In this document: positions 12,509 to 23,839 of the stretch, piece by piece | How the letters are laid out: each line of letters starts with the position of its first letter | Position numbering within the stretch: position 1 is the first letter of the stretch | Source of the DNA: Cryptomeria japonica | Taxonomy: Eukaryota > Streptophyta > Pinopsida > Cupressales > Cupressaceae | Direction of reading: 5' to 3' | Length of the DNA: 64,000 nt | Assembly (NCBI RefSeq): GCF_030272615.1 | Contig: NC_081415.1 | Span: 373,283,009 to 373,347,008 of the forward strand | Position numbers and translations under genes: made by a program | Notes under the pieces: model-generated | Seen by the model: the letters and a program-made list of their open reading frames with translations, nothing else | What the model was told of the DNA's origin: nothing | The model's database searches: none

Positions 12509-13312
12509 TGTTAGGGTTCCCACAGATATTGAGAGGGGGGGGTGAATCAGTAGCTGACCGGTAATGAAATTTTCTTAAAACTGAATATGTAGAATATAAA
12601 GTAATAGTATACCAGTATGCAAAAATTAATGCAAATAATAGAATCAAAAGAATCCACATGAAAAGAACACCATAACACAAGATGTTTAACGAGGAAACCC
12701 AGTGTGGGAAAAACCTCAGTGGGATTTGTGACCCACAATATTCACTTACTAGCCAATAAGAGAATATTACTTACAATAGGGGCCTAGACATGCAGGAAGG
12801 CCAACTGCCTAGAGCTCACTGCTCAATAAGAAGTCACACTGACTTACAATGAGGATTTACACAAATCCAATATTCTGTACTGCTTTGCAATAGCATCTTC
12901 AATGCCAAATTCAGTACTGGTTCTTGCTTTGTTCTTTACATATACCCTTGACCTACAATTCGCACATTAGGTCTGCCTTATAATTTATTCATTGCTTTCT
13001 ATCCATATCCTACAAATGCCTACAATGATCTCTTTTATATACAAGAGTCATTTTTCAATTTGCCAAGTCGGCTTACAATGATAAACAAAATATTACATAT
13101 CAAAAATCCTGTCGGCCTCTGTGTCGGTATACATATTTCCTTCTGTGTTGGTGCCGGTGTAGATTGATTTTGTTGATGTCAGTGCACTATTTTGTTTGAG
13201 TAATGCTTTGTCGGTATAATGTCTTGCCGGTGCCATATGATTGCAAGGTTTCCATCAATGACAAAACCTTCAATCACACACAATGTCTCATTGGAGTGTC
13301 CATATGCCAACA
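12509..13312 (-). repeat. El0 5' LTR (804 bp)
   Basis: Right end (minus strand TGTTGGCATATGG) at 13312, inner end ...CCCTAACA at 12509 next to the primer binding site. It pairs with 6655-7534 and contains the shared LTR motif at 12688-12724. Confidence 0.85.
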
Positions 13313-13411
13313 AAAATATCCTTAATCAGTTATATCCTTAATCATCAACAACCTTCTCAATATCCTTATTGAAATGCCAACAATCTCTCCTTGTCTGTTA
13401 TAATGCCAACA
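13313..13411 (-). repeat. copia A 3' LTR, proximal 99 bp
   Basis: Starts TGTTGGCATT on the minus strand at 13411 after the purine tract. A TGTTGGCATT-plus-purine-tract-like phrase occurs a second time about 28 bp further in (around 13383), a small local duplication. El0 interrupts it at 13312/13313; it continues at 6654. Confidence 0.65.
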
Positions 13412-13808
13412 ATCTCCCCCTTTGGCATTGATGGCAAAACCAATTGATTTGACTTAATTGATTTGGATTACTGTGAGATTCAGAAATGCTGAAATGCTCT
13501 TCCCCTATCATACGAATTCTCCCCCATACATTAGTTTTCTCTTCTTCTTCAGTCTTCTCCCGCTTTGACAACAATGCCAAAAAGTAAAGAACATAATTTC
13601 ATCTCGTATGAAGTGATTTCCTATTGTTGTGTGTCAATTTAGTCTTGGTCAGAGCATTTATGTCTCCAATTCCTATTCCCTATATTGTTTCCTGTATTGT
13701 TTCCTACACACCTTTAGAAAACATCCTAAAGTGTGTAAATCAGCATCAACTCCTAAAAGATATTCTGTAGAGTCATCGAATTGATGCTTTCATTGAACTC
13801 GATCAGTG
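13412..13808 (-). other. copia A polypurine tract and 3' untranslated region
   Basis: The purine tract (minus CCAAAGGGGGAGAT) is at 13412-13425. The stop codon of copia A pol (TGA) is at 13803-13805. Between them lies a non-coding AT-rich stretch; no gene is seen. El1 inserted at AGTAG (13809-13813). Confidence 0.6.
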
Positions 13809-13813
13809 AGTAG
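13809..13813. repeat. El1 target-site duplication (AGTAG), left copy
   Basis: AGTAG directly precedes the left LTR; an identical AGTAG at 30311-30315 directly follows the right LTR. Five bases is the normal size for LTR elements. Confidence 0.9.
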
Positions 13814-14937
13814 TGTGTGTGTGAAAAAGTGAACCTAGTAGCTGCAAGCACAACACTTCAATTAAGTCATTATATGCATGGTTAGTAATCAATAATCAAT
13901 AAACCATAGAAAAGCGACTAATTGCCTTCTAAAAGATGTGAGTATAAGATTGCTCTTAGATTTTTATAAGCAATACTAGTGACTAGACTACACCAAGACG
14001 AAGGATTTAATCTATATGATATTAAGCTATATGGATGCAAGATGGATGAATAATTCAAGCAACAATGGATGCAAGCAATAATGGATGTAAAATGGATGCA
14101 AATAATCTAAAAAGCACAATAATTTTCAATGACTCCAGAGCGAAATTAGCGTGATAATAATCTCCAAGGGTGTTCTCAACAATCTCTGGGGTGAATTGGA
14201 TTGAGAGTTGAAGACTGAATTTATAGAGAATCACAAGAGAAAAAGCTCAAATTAGGATTAATTGAAATAATTGAGAAATCATTTTTAGTTAACCTTGAGA
14301 TAGATTCCAATTATAGTTTAATTGAAATGCATTCAAATTAGAAGTCCAAGTTGCATTGGAAAATAATAATAAATTAATTTGATGCATATAGGATAAAAAT
14401 AGATAATTCTTTAATTTATTCAAGAAAAGGGTCTTTTCAATGCAACTGAACTTCTTTTTCTGAAAAGCTTTGAGTTCCAATTTTAGAGAATAATTCAATA
14501 ATTCAATTAAATTGCTTTTCTGATTTCAAGTTCTAAATTTACAAAAAGAAATAATATCTCAAGTTTGATTTCTCTCTCAATCCAATTCTTTTTTTGTTTT
14601 ATTTTCAATTCAACTCTTTGTAATAAATTAATTCATCTTTTGTAATAAATTAATTCTTTTTACATGATTGAATGGCAAATTTATTAATTAATTAAATATG
14701 CAAGGATATTTAATAAATTAAAATGGGATAATTGATCAAAATGATATTCTTGGAAATGATTTGATTAATTAAATAAATATTTAATTAATATTGAGTAATT
14801 GATTTGCCATGTGATTTTTGATAATTAAAGAATTAATAATGTGCCCAAGATTGATTTAATTGCCTTTGGTTAGGACCTTGGTGATGTTGTCGAGATTAGG
14901 GGCCCATGGTTTAGATGACCAATTTTAGGGTATTACA
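13814..14937 (-). repeat. El1 3' LTR (1,124 bp)
   Basis: Begins (minus strand) TGTAATACCC after the purine tract and ends in a CA repeat before the TSD. It matches 29168-30310 along its length. The copy is AT-rich with many AATTAATT phrases. Confidence 0.9.
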
Positions 14938-14951
14938 TTTTCCCCTCTTTG
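14938..14951 (-). other. El1 polypurine tract
   Basis: Minus strand CAAAGAGGGGAAAA ends exactly at the TG of the 3' LTR. El2 has the near-identical CAAAGAGGGGCAAAA at its own 3' LTR. Confidence 0.85.
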
Positions 14952-16012
14952 AATTAATGTGCGAGCAACACGTTGGTTCAAAGAATGTGTGATGTCTAGG
15001 AGATGCCAGTTCTAAACTTGATTGATCATGAACTAGATAAAAAGCAAGGTGTTTAGCTTAACTCAAAGTGACAAAACTGAATGAAGTCTAATTAAAGTGA
15101 TACCGATCCCAAACTTGATTGAACTGAGGAACGATAGAAAATAAAGATATCGAACTTGAACTTGATTGATCTTAGATACAATGAGTGATGATAAAAATCA
15201 ATCTTGAACTTGATTGATCTAGACACGATGAGCAAAGAATGAACCATCCAGCTTGATCAAGAAATGAATACTGAACACCTGCTTAGATTGAGTGTGATCA
15301 AAGATACTCTTGAAACTTTTGATTGAGCTTTAAACGAATAATCAGTTTGATTTGAAGCGATGAAACTGATTAATGTTAAGAGATTAATTCAGATGAAAGA
15401 GAAATATCAGCTTGATTTGAAGCGATGAAACTGATATTCCCCTAGCGATTGATTTGATTAAGATGATCGAGAGATCTCAACTTGATGTGAAGCAATGAAG
15501 TTGAGATGCCACTTAGCAATAAGGATTGATTTTCTTTAATTGAAAAGATTTTGCTCAACTTTTGATGAAGATTTGAAAAAAATTCTCGACTATGAGGATG
15601 TGAGGTCATAAGGTCATGAGTATGCCCCCTCAGGAGAGAAATCGAAAGATAGCGAGGGATTGATTATAGGCAATTGTTTGGAGAAAATAAGTTATTTGAG
15701 CACAAATTGATTTTGAGGAATTTTTAAAAAAAAAAATTCGGCGTTGATTGATGAGAAATTGAGCGTAGAGTTGATTGAAATGTTGATGTGTAGAATGAAA
15801 TTGAATTAAGATCCAGCGTTGAAATGGAGCTTAATTTGAAGAAAGAATGAGCATTTGATGAAAAAGCACTAAGTGGTCAAAATTGTGAAATTGACTAGCA
15901 AAATGATCTCGAATTTTGATTTTGATCCCGAAAATGGAATCAAAGCAGGTAAATTAGCTAAGGGTACAATTTTCATAATCATCAGAGCAAGTTGAAAAAT
16001 TAGGTTTTAAGC
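14952..16012. other. El1 region between 3' LTR and PMD gene, degenerate internal repeats
   Basis: No ORF of interest. Phrases such as CTTGATTGATC (15120-15230) and TTGATTTGAAGCGATGAA (15350-15495) recur two to four times. This is the upstream region of the plus-strand PMD gene. El2 has an analogous but cleaner 38 bp array in the same position (48256-48478). Confidence 0.5.
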
Positions 16013-16020
16013 TATATATA
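16013..16020 (+). promoter_or_regulatory. TATA box of the El1 antisense PMD gene
   Basis: TATATATA-type box about 75 bp before the PMD ATG (16094). El2 has a TATAA-type box at 48761, about 80 bp before its PMD ATG. The same spacing in two diverged elements supports a real promoter. Confidence 0.5.
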
Positions 16021-16093
16021 GGACGAAAGTGTCATTTTCAAATCATTTTAACCCTCCAAGTTTGAAAATTCAAAAATCCTTCTGCGAAGAAAA

Positions 16094-18469
16094 ATGGTGG
16101 TCTCTACTCGTCAGCATCGATTTGAGCACCAGAGACGTCACAATCGACCCCGAAACTATGAGCCAACGGCAAGTGATTGATATTTAGCCTCTTTATGTTT
16201 CTAATTTTGAATTTTGTTGTTCATTTTTCATGTTTTTCACGGGTTTTGGGTCGGGTGTTGCGGTTTATCGTGCGAGATAGGATCCTGTCTCGTACGAGAA
16301 ACTGGCAAATTTTCTTTTGTCGTTTGAAGCCATTAGATTTGTCGCATGAAGTCCACCCTTATGTCATATGACAAGTCTATTAAAAGACCATTTTGTCATG
16401 CGATGTGTAAAAGTTTGTCGTTCGAGACTATTTTCTCATACGAGAGCCATTCCTAACTCATACGAGATGCTGTTTGACTGTGTTTTGTCATTCGAAAGAT
16501 AGTGATCATTTTTGAAAGTGTAAACATGAAATTTTGGTTTTGCATTTGACTTATTTGGATTTTTGTGATGTTTAACTTCTCTTGTAGGCTTATTTGGAAT
16601 GTTTTTTGATGATCATTGCTGGTTTTTTTTTGCATGTGTGCTTACCTCCTATGCTCTTCAGATGTGTATAACCTCCCACTATTGGCTTTAGTTCATGATT
16701 TGTCTGAGGTTGAGCAGGCTCATGTTGATATGTGTGGCTTGACTCACTTGATGAGATTACCTGATATCTGTGTGAACCACGGGATGCTCACAGTGTTGGT
16801 AGAGCGGTTTCATTCAAAGCATAATACCTTTCATTTTCTAGTTGGGGAGTTGACTATCACTCTCGAGGATGTGTACAGGATCCTTCGTATCCCTTTTGCT
16901 AGGGATAAGGTGGATTATGATCCAGCATTGTCACCTAGACTACAGGCTCTTAGGAATGTATTCAAGGATCTTGATATCTTGACTCGTTCCATGAGTTGGG
17001 ATATATTGATGAGCAGGTACAGTGAGGAGTATCTGCTGGCATGTGTCCTAGCAGGTTTCATTGGTTGCTTCTTGATGCTAGATAGAGGGCAACATGGTGT
17101 CCAGAGTGGATGGGGTCATATGCTGGAGAGGTTGATAGAGACCCCTTAGAGACTTGGCTGGGGCTCTTATTTGTTGGCCCACATGTATTGGGAGATGCAT
17201 GAGATTGTTTACAGAGATGGGTAGAGCATGGCCGCTGGGGTGTACATTTTATAGTGTGGGCTTGGGAGCACCTTTTCATTTGTCGACTGATAGTTGATGA
17301 TATCAGAGAGCCAGGGTAGCCGATTATTTATAGGTATGCCGGATATATTATGCAGACCCATCTGGGCAAGATAGACTTGTGGTGACGATAGCTCAATGAT
17401 CTGATAGTTGTCATATGGAGACTGTACAGGGGGTTGGAGTCATGGGATGACTGGCGGGCAGTTTGGAGAGACCTTTTTGTTACACGCCCACTAATTGGGA
17501 GGTCATAGACTATTGTGGAGTGATTCTTCGTTTCACGAGTGATGAGGCAGTATGACCATTCTCAGGGGATCTCTTAGGAGTATACAACGTATTCTCAATA
17601 TGCCGATGAGGAGAGACAGGGATGGTCACCTAGGCTATCCTATGCTTTAGTGATGCAAGAGCTGACAGGTTTACACCGCCTAAGGTTGGATTACCTGGAT
17701 AATATAGTAGATGCGGGGTATTGCCCCAGTACAAGGATTATTTTCAGCAACATCCATTCCCTCGGTTTACAGATCCAAGAGAGCAGGCTCCTCATATTGA
17801 GGATGTGGAGGATGATGCCCCCACACTAGCATAGGGACAGGGCCAGAGGCAGGGCCATAGGCAAGGACAGGCATAGAGATCAGAGGCTCCATGACGGACT
17901 GGTGGTGATCCTGGTGCTAGCAGTAGCGGGGTGCGAGCTGATGTTGGACAGTAGAGGGGTGAGGGTGGATCCCTTGGGAGAGTAGGTGTGAGGTTGGGTG
18001 GTAGAGAGGAGGAGCGAGCAGCTCCAAGGTAGGTCTAGTAGTGGTGGGATGAGAAGGGTGGAGATGGTGGTAGAGATGGTGGCAGGGAGCCTGCGAGAGA
18101 GCAGGGGGCTGACACAGGATGATCGATGAGAGCACTTCTTGTGGAGATATAGTCACAATTGATAGTGGCTCAGAATCAGCTAGCAGAGCGACACTGACAG
18201 CTGGTCAAGGTTAGGGCCAAGCGTGATCACCAGATCACAGCATTGAGAGAAGAGTCGAGATAGAGTCTCTATGAAAGGAGGTGCTTCTCCAGAGCAGTAG
18301 GGCAACATATTATGTGGCAGCATATAGTGTCGCAGTTCCTATTGCACAGTAGGTGCAACCCTATTCACAGTATATGGCTAGATCAGAGGGAGCACGAGCA
18401 CCTCGATAGGATCTCGGGCATCAGGCTCCTGCTCCTCCACTAGGTGATGAGGGAGAGGGTGCCAGCTAG
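16094..18469 (+). pseudogene. El1 plant mobile domain (PMD) protein, antisense to pol, two exons
   Basis: Exon 1: ATG at 16094, reading MVVSTRQHRFEHQRR...; El2 exon 1 has the same QHRFE core. An intron of about 0.5 kb is inferred, with acceptor ...CTCTTCAG near 16660. Exon 2 encodes HVDMCGLTHL..., ERFHSKHNTFHF, GELTITLEDVYRILRIP, which is the diagnostic PMD core (usually ER..ETHTFHLP.GEMTITL.DV..LLGLP). The frame is open to 17149 and then continues with stops to a Gly/Gln/Arg-rich tail ending at the TAG 18467-18469. PMD proteins in plants act in nuclear silencing and gene expression (MAIN, MAIL1 family) and are also found in transposable elements. The gene runs against pol, between integrase and the 3' LTR. 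It is now broken by many TAG/TGA stops. Confidence 0.8.
16240..16500. repeat. TCGTACGAG/TCATACGAG-type motifs in the El1 PMD intron
   Basis: At least seven variants of a short palindrome-like motif: TCGTGCGAG, TCTCGTACGAGA, TCATATGAC, TCGTTCGAG, TCATACGAG twice, TCATTCGAA. The same motifs recur in the El1 leader (27300-27660 and 28855-29060), at the other end of the element. Confidence 0.7.
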
Positions 18470-18911
18470 ATGATTCTTTTTGTAGCGGGGATATTTTTTT
18501 TTAGACACACCTAGTTTTTGTAGCCAATACGATTCTTGCTCCGATGGGAGTTTGTACATGTCATTGGACATCATTTTGTACCCTTATACTTGATATGATA
18601 TATATACAAGATCCGTTTTGACTTCATTGTACTTGTGTCAATCGACTATGAGATGTTTCTATATGCTTTATTCTATATGTATGCATTTATTTCAGCATGA
18701 ATGTATGTAATGCAAATGAATATGGATGTCTATTTTTTGGTTTCTTTTTATATGCAAATAAATGAATGAAAATGAGTAATGAGTGATGCAATTTTTTTGT
18801 TTTTCTATGCAATAAGGTAAATGTAAATTAATAATAATGAAATAAATGAATCTATATGAAATGTTATGTATGCAGCTAAACATCTCAAAACACAAGTACT
18901 CGATCGGGAAA
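18470..18911. other. El1 spacer between PMD gene and integrase (tail to tail)
   Basis: Contains repeated ATGAATG / TATGCAAATG phrases and no ORF. It would hold the 3' ends of both convergent transcripts. El2 has a longer region of the same character (51930-53530). Confidence 0.5.
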
Positions 18912-19880
18912 CTATTGATTTTTTGGATTTTCTCTTAGAACTAGGTCACCAACTTGAAATTCTCTTTGTCGAACCTTCTTGTTATATCCTCTAGACATTC
19001 TCTTCTGATACACTCTGAGATGATCAAACACCACTTGCCAATGCTCATCCAACAATTCGAGTTCTTGTAATCTAGATATTCTATGATCTTCATCAGTAAC
19101 AAGACCTTGCAATGAAACTCTTAGAGATGGTATTTCTACTTCAATAGGTAATACTGCTTCAGACCCATACACCAAAGAGAAAGGTGTAGCCCCAGTAGGT
19201 GTTCTGATACTGGTTCTATAATCGCATAGTGCAGGATTGAGCTACAAATGCCAATCCTTCCCAGACTTGTTCACTATTCTGTGCAAGATAGTTAGTAGGT
19301 TTTTGTTAGACACCTCAGCTTGTCCATTACCTTGAGGGTAATATACTAATGACCAATGTTGCTTTATTTTGAATTTCTCACAAAGCTCATCCAGATCTTT
19401 ATTCTTGAATTGTCCTCCATTATCAGTCACGATGGACGAAGGTATCCCATACCTGCAAATTATATAGTTTAGGATGAATAAGGCGACTTGTTTACTAGTT
19501 GCTTTGGTGAGCGGAACTGCCTCTACCCACTTGGTGAAATATTCTGTGGCAGTTATAATGAATTTATGTCCGTTGGATGAAGCTAGATATATCTGACCAA
19601 TGAGATCAAAGGTCCATTGCTGAAAAGGCCAGTGTGTTATAAATGGTATGAGGTCCCTTGCCAGGGCATGTATGATATTTCCATGAAGTTGACATTTCTC
19701 ACAAGTCTTAGCAAATTTAATGGTGTCTTTTTCCATATCTGGCCAGTAGTAGCCAGCCCATAATAGTTTCCAAGCTAAAGTAAAACCATTCGAATGAGAT
19801 CCACAAATACCTTCATGGACTTCCAATAATGAATGTTTAGATTCTTTAGTTTCTAGACATCTAAGCAATGTACCATCCAA
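18912..19880 (-). pseudogene. El1 integrase
   Basis: The HHCC zinc-binding part is readable (HEGICGSH ... CEKCQLHGN), followed by the catalytic core with D in TFDLIGQI, D in IVTDNGGQF and E in QGNGQAEVSNKN (the DDE triad), and a C-terminal part (VYGSEAVLPIEVEIPSLR, YNKKVRQREFQVGDLVL). Ty3/gypsy order (after RNase H) is respected. Stops interrupt it (e.g. TAG at 19242 and TGA just past NLF), but the frame is mostly kept. It catalyses insertion of the cDNA. The C-terminus beyond 18912 is lost. A chromodomain is not seen, as expected for Tat. Confidence 0.85.
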
Positions 19881-20843
19881 ACCTCGTCAAAATAAATTGT
19901 TAGCTATGATAACATACCGCCAAGCATTGTGAGTTAGGTTTCTTTTCTCATTACGAGTAAGGTTTTCAGGGATAATTTGATCGCATAGATAGGAATAGAT
20001 GTGGCTATATCGGGATGAGTCATGTCCAATAATAGAACAAACTATTTGGGTCTTAGGAGAATCATAAGCAGGGTAATATAACTCTTCCACCAGGAAATCA
20101 AAGCAAAAATTGGACTCCTGTAGCTCAAGTATAGATGCCAAGGTGGCCATAGCATTTGTTTCTCTATTTGTTGATCTAGGAATCTATTGGAATGATACAA
20201 AAGCAAAGTACTTCTTGAAATCATCCACCATCCTCTTGTAAGGCGTCAATTTCTCATCTCGAGTCTGATATGTATCGTTGATCTGATCAATGACCAGCTG
20301 AGAATCTCCATAGATATGTAATTCAGCCACCTTCCATTCAATAGCTAGTTTTATTCCATTCACCAAAGCTTCATATTCTGCAATATTGTTTGTGCAGGGA
20401 AATAGAATCTTATAAGACTTTGGAATTGAATACTTCTAAGGAGTAATGAATAATATGCCAGCACCTAAACCATTTTGAGTAAAGGAACCATCAAAGAACA
20501 TCTTCCAGGGTTGTTGAATAAGATGCATTATTGATTCATCTGGGAACTCGATGTGTAGTGGCTAAGTATCCTCAAGTGGAGCTTCAACAAGTTGATCAGC
20601 AATTACCTGTCCTTTTATGGCTTTGCGTTCCACATATTCAATGTCAAACTCTGTAAGGATCATAACCCATTTCACCAATCTTCTAGTGAGTGTTTCTTTA
20701 TTAAGAAGATACTTGAGTGGATCGATTTTGGCCACCAACTTGACTAAATATGCTATCATATAGTGCCTCAGTTTCTGTGATGCAAAGACTAATGCCAAGC
20801 ATGCTTTTTCTATTATACTGTAGCTCATTTCATAAGACACCAA
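19881..20843 (-). pseudogene. El1 RNase H plus second (archaeal-type) RNase H
   Basis: The Ty3-type RNase H tail reads from 20843 (EKACLALVFASQKLRHYM ... LTRRLVKWVMILTEFDIEY). After a linker a second RNase H starts with FFDGSFTQNGLGAGILF, then AEYEALVNGIKLA and GDSQLVIDQIN, giving the D, E and D catalytic residues. A tether with VEELYYPAYDSP and HDSSRYSHIYSYL leads to integrase. The dual RNase H is known from the Tat lineage of Ty3/gypsy and supports that assignment. Several stops are present (20562, 20184, 19887; left coordinates). Confidence 0.8.
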
Positions 20844-21907
20844 TGTCCTACTGATGTAATAAATAGCTCATTCTTTTTTGTTGTCATCTTGTTGTGCCAG
20901 AAGTGCCCCTAGTGATGAATCAGTTGCTGATATATATAAGATTAGTGGCTCACCCTTAATAGGTGGCATCAATATCGGTGGATTAGATAGGTAATCTTTT
21001 ATCTACTGAAGATGTTATTCACACTGCTGATCCCAGTTGTATATTATTCTTTTTCTCAATATTTTTGTAAAAGGTTGAACCTTGTCTGCTAGTTGAGAAA
21101 TGAATCTTCTAATGGATTGGAGACATCCCTGTAGACTTCTCATTTGACTGATGTTCTTTGGAGGTGGCATTTCCATTATGGCTTGGACCTTCTCAAGATC
21201 AACCTCGATGCCCTTCTTTGAAATGATGTAGCCAAGTAGTTTACCAGATGTCACTCTGAATGCACACTTCTTTGGATTTAATCAGAGCTTAAACTTTTCC
21301 ATTCTGTCAAGTATAGGACCTAACTCTTGAATATGCATTGATCTTTTCATAGTCTTCACTAAGGTATCATCAACATAATCTTCCATATTCTTATGCATCA
21401 TGTCATGAAAGATAGTTGTAACTTCTCTTTGATAGGTCACCCATGCATTCTTTAACCCAAATGGCATGATGTTCCAGCAAAAGGTTCCCCACGCACAGCT
21501 GAAAGTTGTCTTTTCTTGATCTCCAGGAGCAATTTTAATTTGATTGTAGCCAGAAAATCCATCCATTAGTGAGTACATCTCATACTAGCCATCATGTCGA
21601 CTATCATATCAATATTTGGCAATGGAAAGTCATCTTTCGAACATGCTTTGTTGAGATCTCTAAAATTTGTACAAACTCTGATAGATTTATCTGCCTTCAA
21701 CATAGGCACTATGTTGGAAATCCATTCAACATAATCTATTGCTCTGATAAATCTAGCTTTGAGCAGTTTCTCTAGTTTAGCTTTGACCAATAATGCTACA
21801 TGCGGGTGCATCTTACGAAGTTTTTTTTTAACTAGTTTTACTCCTAGTGTGATTGAGAGATGGTGCATAATGAGATCAGGATCTAAGCCTGGCATATCAG
21901 AGTACAT
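20844..21907 (-). pseudogene. El1 reverse transcriptase
   Basis: Readable blocks: N-terminal part with KLEKLLKARFIRAIDYVEW and FRDLNKACSKDDFPLPNID, palm region MDGFSGYNQIKIAPGDQEKT, WNIMPFGLKNAWVTYQR and the catalytic YVDD (in MEDYVDDTLVKT), then the thumb with LGYIISKKGIEVD and LQSIRRFISQLADKVQPF. A one-base frameshift joins the blocks near 21570, and stops occur near 21275 and 21015. All hallmark Ty3/gypsy RT motifs are present, in contrast to El2, which lacks the whole domain. Confidence 0.88.
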
Positions 21908-23752
21908 CCATGTAAAGTTTATTTTCTTCTCTAAGAATAGCTAAGTGAAATCCTTCAATTCCTTTGCTGATAGTGATTGAGCTACATGAATAATTTGTGG
22001 TGTCTCTTGATTCCCGATATTCACTAGTTGAGTTGGCTCGATCAATATGGAAGACCGCTCCTAAAAATGACTGGGCAGTATACCAAGTACCTCACCTTCA
22101 AGCGCCTCAAATAGGTTTTCACCTTTAGGTACGTCCTTTATTTTCTCTTTTTTAGATTCTGACACTGCCACAATATGGTTTTCTCCATCAGATCTTTTAT
22201 TTTTATTTTTCTTGTTTTTGCGACTAAGATACTTGATATCCGCTTCAGTCATATTTTCACTGTGTTCACTGGTGGAAGAGTTTATAGGTTCGACTGCATT
22301 GAGATAATAGGATAATGTATAGTCATTGGAAAAAGTAGGTATATCCATGGGTTGATTCGCTAAAGTACAGTCAATCAATTCGGGATGTACTAAGGACAAA
22401 TTTTGGATAGGTTCAAGAGCATTCACAGTATTGTTATCACAACTACGGATCGAAAAGTTGAGTTCTAGAATAATACCTTGCATAAGTGTCTTGAGACCAG
22501 GAAGAGTCAGATCATGATTATTAAAGTTCATGTTAATATTTAATCAATCTAATCCAATAGACATACTTGTAACATCATTTACTACGCCGAACTGGACGTC
22601 ATATCGTGGTTTAACAACTATAAGACTAGTAGACAACTTTTCATTGTTTGTATTAGATGATTCAGAATTTGGGGCTGATTGGGCATCATCATGAACAGGA
22701 CTGTCATTAGAGTCATCAGAGTCATGGGATGAAGTTTCCAAGTCTCTTTCAAGTGATTTAATAAGCATATGTATGGTATCAATACTAACATCTTTAATGC
22801 TACAAGTTCCTTCATGTTGTGGTTCATTTGCCATTTGTATCTAACACACCTGTTGACATGATCTCATTGTTTCTGTGATTTTTTGTCATCTACTCCATTC
22901 AGCTTCTTCTGGACTGATGATTGGTTCTTGTTCTGTAGCTTCTAACTCTTCCTGTGTAGTGCTATAACTAATTTGTTCTATTTTAGGATAAGGGCGCATA
23001 GATGAGAAGCTTTCTGTTATTGTTTCTTCTTTCAATCCTTGTTCATAATTTGCTTGCCTCTTTTGTCTAATTTCTTGTATTTCCTTCTCTATTTTTATGC
23101 GCATCAGCTCTTGAGTATCATCTATGACACCATTAGATTCTTCTAGAGTTTCTATAGTGGATGTGTCTAAAAGATAGTCAGGACCCCATTCATACTCATT
23201 TGAATCAATCTCTAAATCATCTACTTGTTGCCTACCAGTATATGCGACTGGAACTTTTAATGGTGCAAACAATTCTCTGATTCTTACAAATCCATCTCAT
23301 ATATCCTCAGGAACCTCAACTTCTTGTATTATCGTAGCTAATACCGTTGAAGCTTGAGCATCGACTATTTCTTCTTTCTTGACTATTGATTCCTCTTTCT
23401 CTTTTCTACACTCTACTTTTGTTTGTTTAGTGTCTGCTTAATGTAATGTTAAAGGCGATATCTTTTTCAAGCACTTAGACTTAGAAACATGTTTTTGTTC
23501 TGATGTCTTCTTCAGATTGTATCCTAGTCTAGCCTTATCATGTGTGGATTTGGTTTGTAGATGAATTGGTTTAGTAATACCTTCTTTTTGTTTTCCCAAA
23601 GGACCAGTACCTGAGTACCCCATGCACTGAATCATTTTGTAACCATGACCATATTGGTTTGAGGAAATCTCACAATGTCGTACCTCCTCATTTGGACTAT
23701 CTTCCTTAAAGAGCCAGTTAAGCACAACATCCTCTTCTATTTCATCCACCAA
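21908..23752 (-). pseudogene. El1 protease-RT linker with G-patch-like segment
   Basis: A frame of about 600 codons with few stops. Near its start is GHGYKMIQCMGYSGTGPLGK, a G-patch-like glycine pattern, followed by KQKEGITKPI. Then acidic, Ser/Asp/Glu-rich low-complexity stretches (e.g. SSHDSDDSNDSPVHDD near 22700), and a final segment with GENLFEALEGEVLGILP leading into RT. G-patch-like segments occur between protease and RT in several plant gypsy lineages; they bind nucleic acid or partner proteins. The rest is unassigned. The equivalent linker in El2 is 55481-56371. Confidence 0.65.
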
Positions 23753-23839
23753 GGAGGTAGAAGACTATATAAAGATACCATCATATATAGTATTCAGAGC
23801 CAAAGTTTTCATTCTCATAGCCTCTGATGGCTTGCCCAA

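Larger units (their letters stand above)
6655..13312 (-). mobile_element. El0: non-autonomous LTR retrotransposon with two non-pol ORFs
   Basis: Both LTRs (6655-7534 and 12509-13312), a primer binding site complementary to initiator Met tRNA (12495-12506) and a purine tract (7535-7548) are intact on the minus strand, so the 6,658 bp element is complete. Flanks are AAAAC (6650-6654) and AAAAT (13313-13317), a 4/5 match to a target-site duplication. Between the LTRs there is no protease, integrase, reverse transcriptase or RNase H on either strand. It carries a coiled-coil plus zinc-knuckle gag-like ORF (11314-12464) and a ~1,076-codon ORF (7777-11007). It must have used enzymes supplied in trans, plausibly from a copia element with a similar primer site and tract. 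It is larger and richer in coding than TRIM or LARD elements, and closer in concept to TR-GAG elements. Confidence 0.8.
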
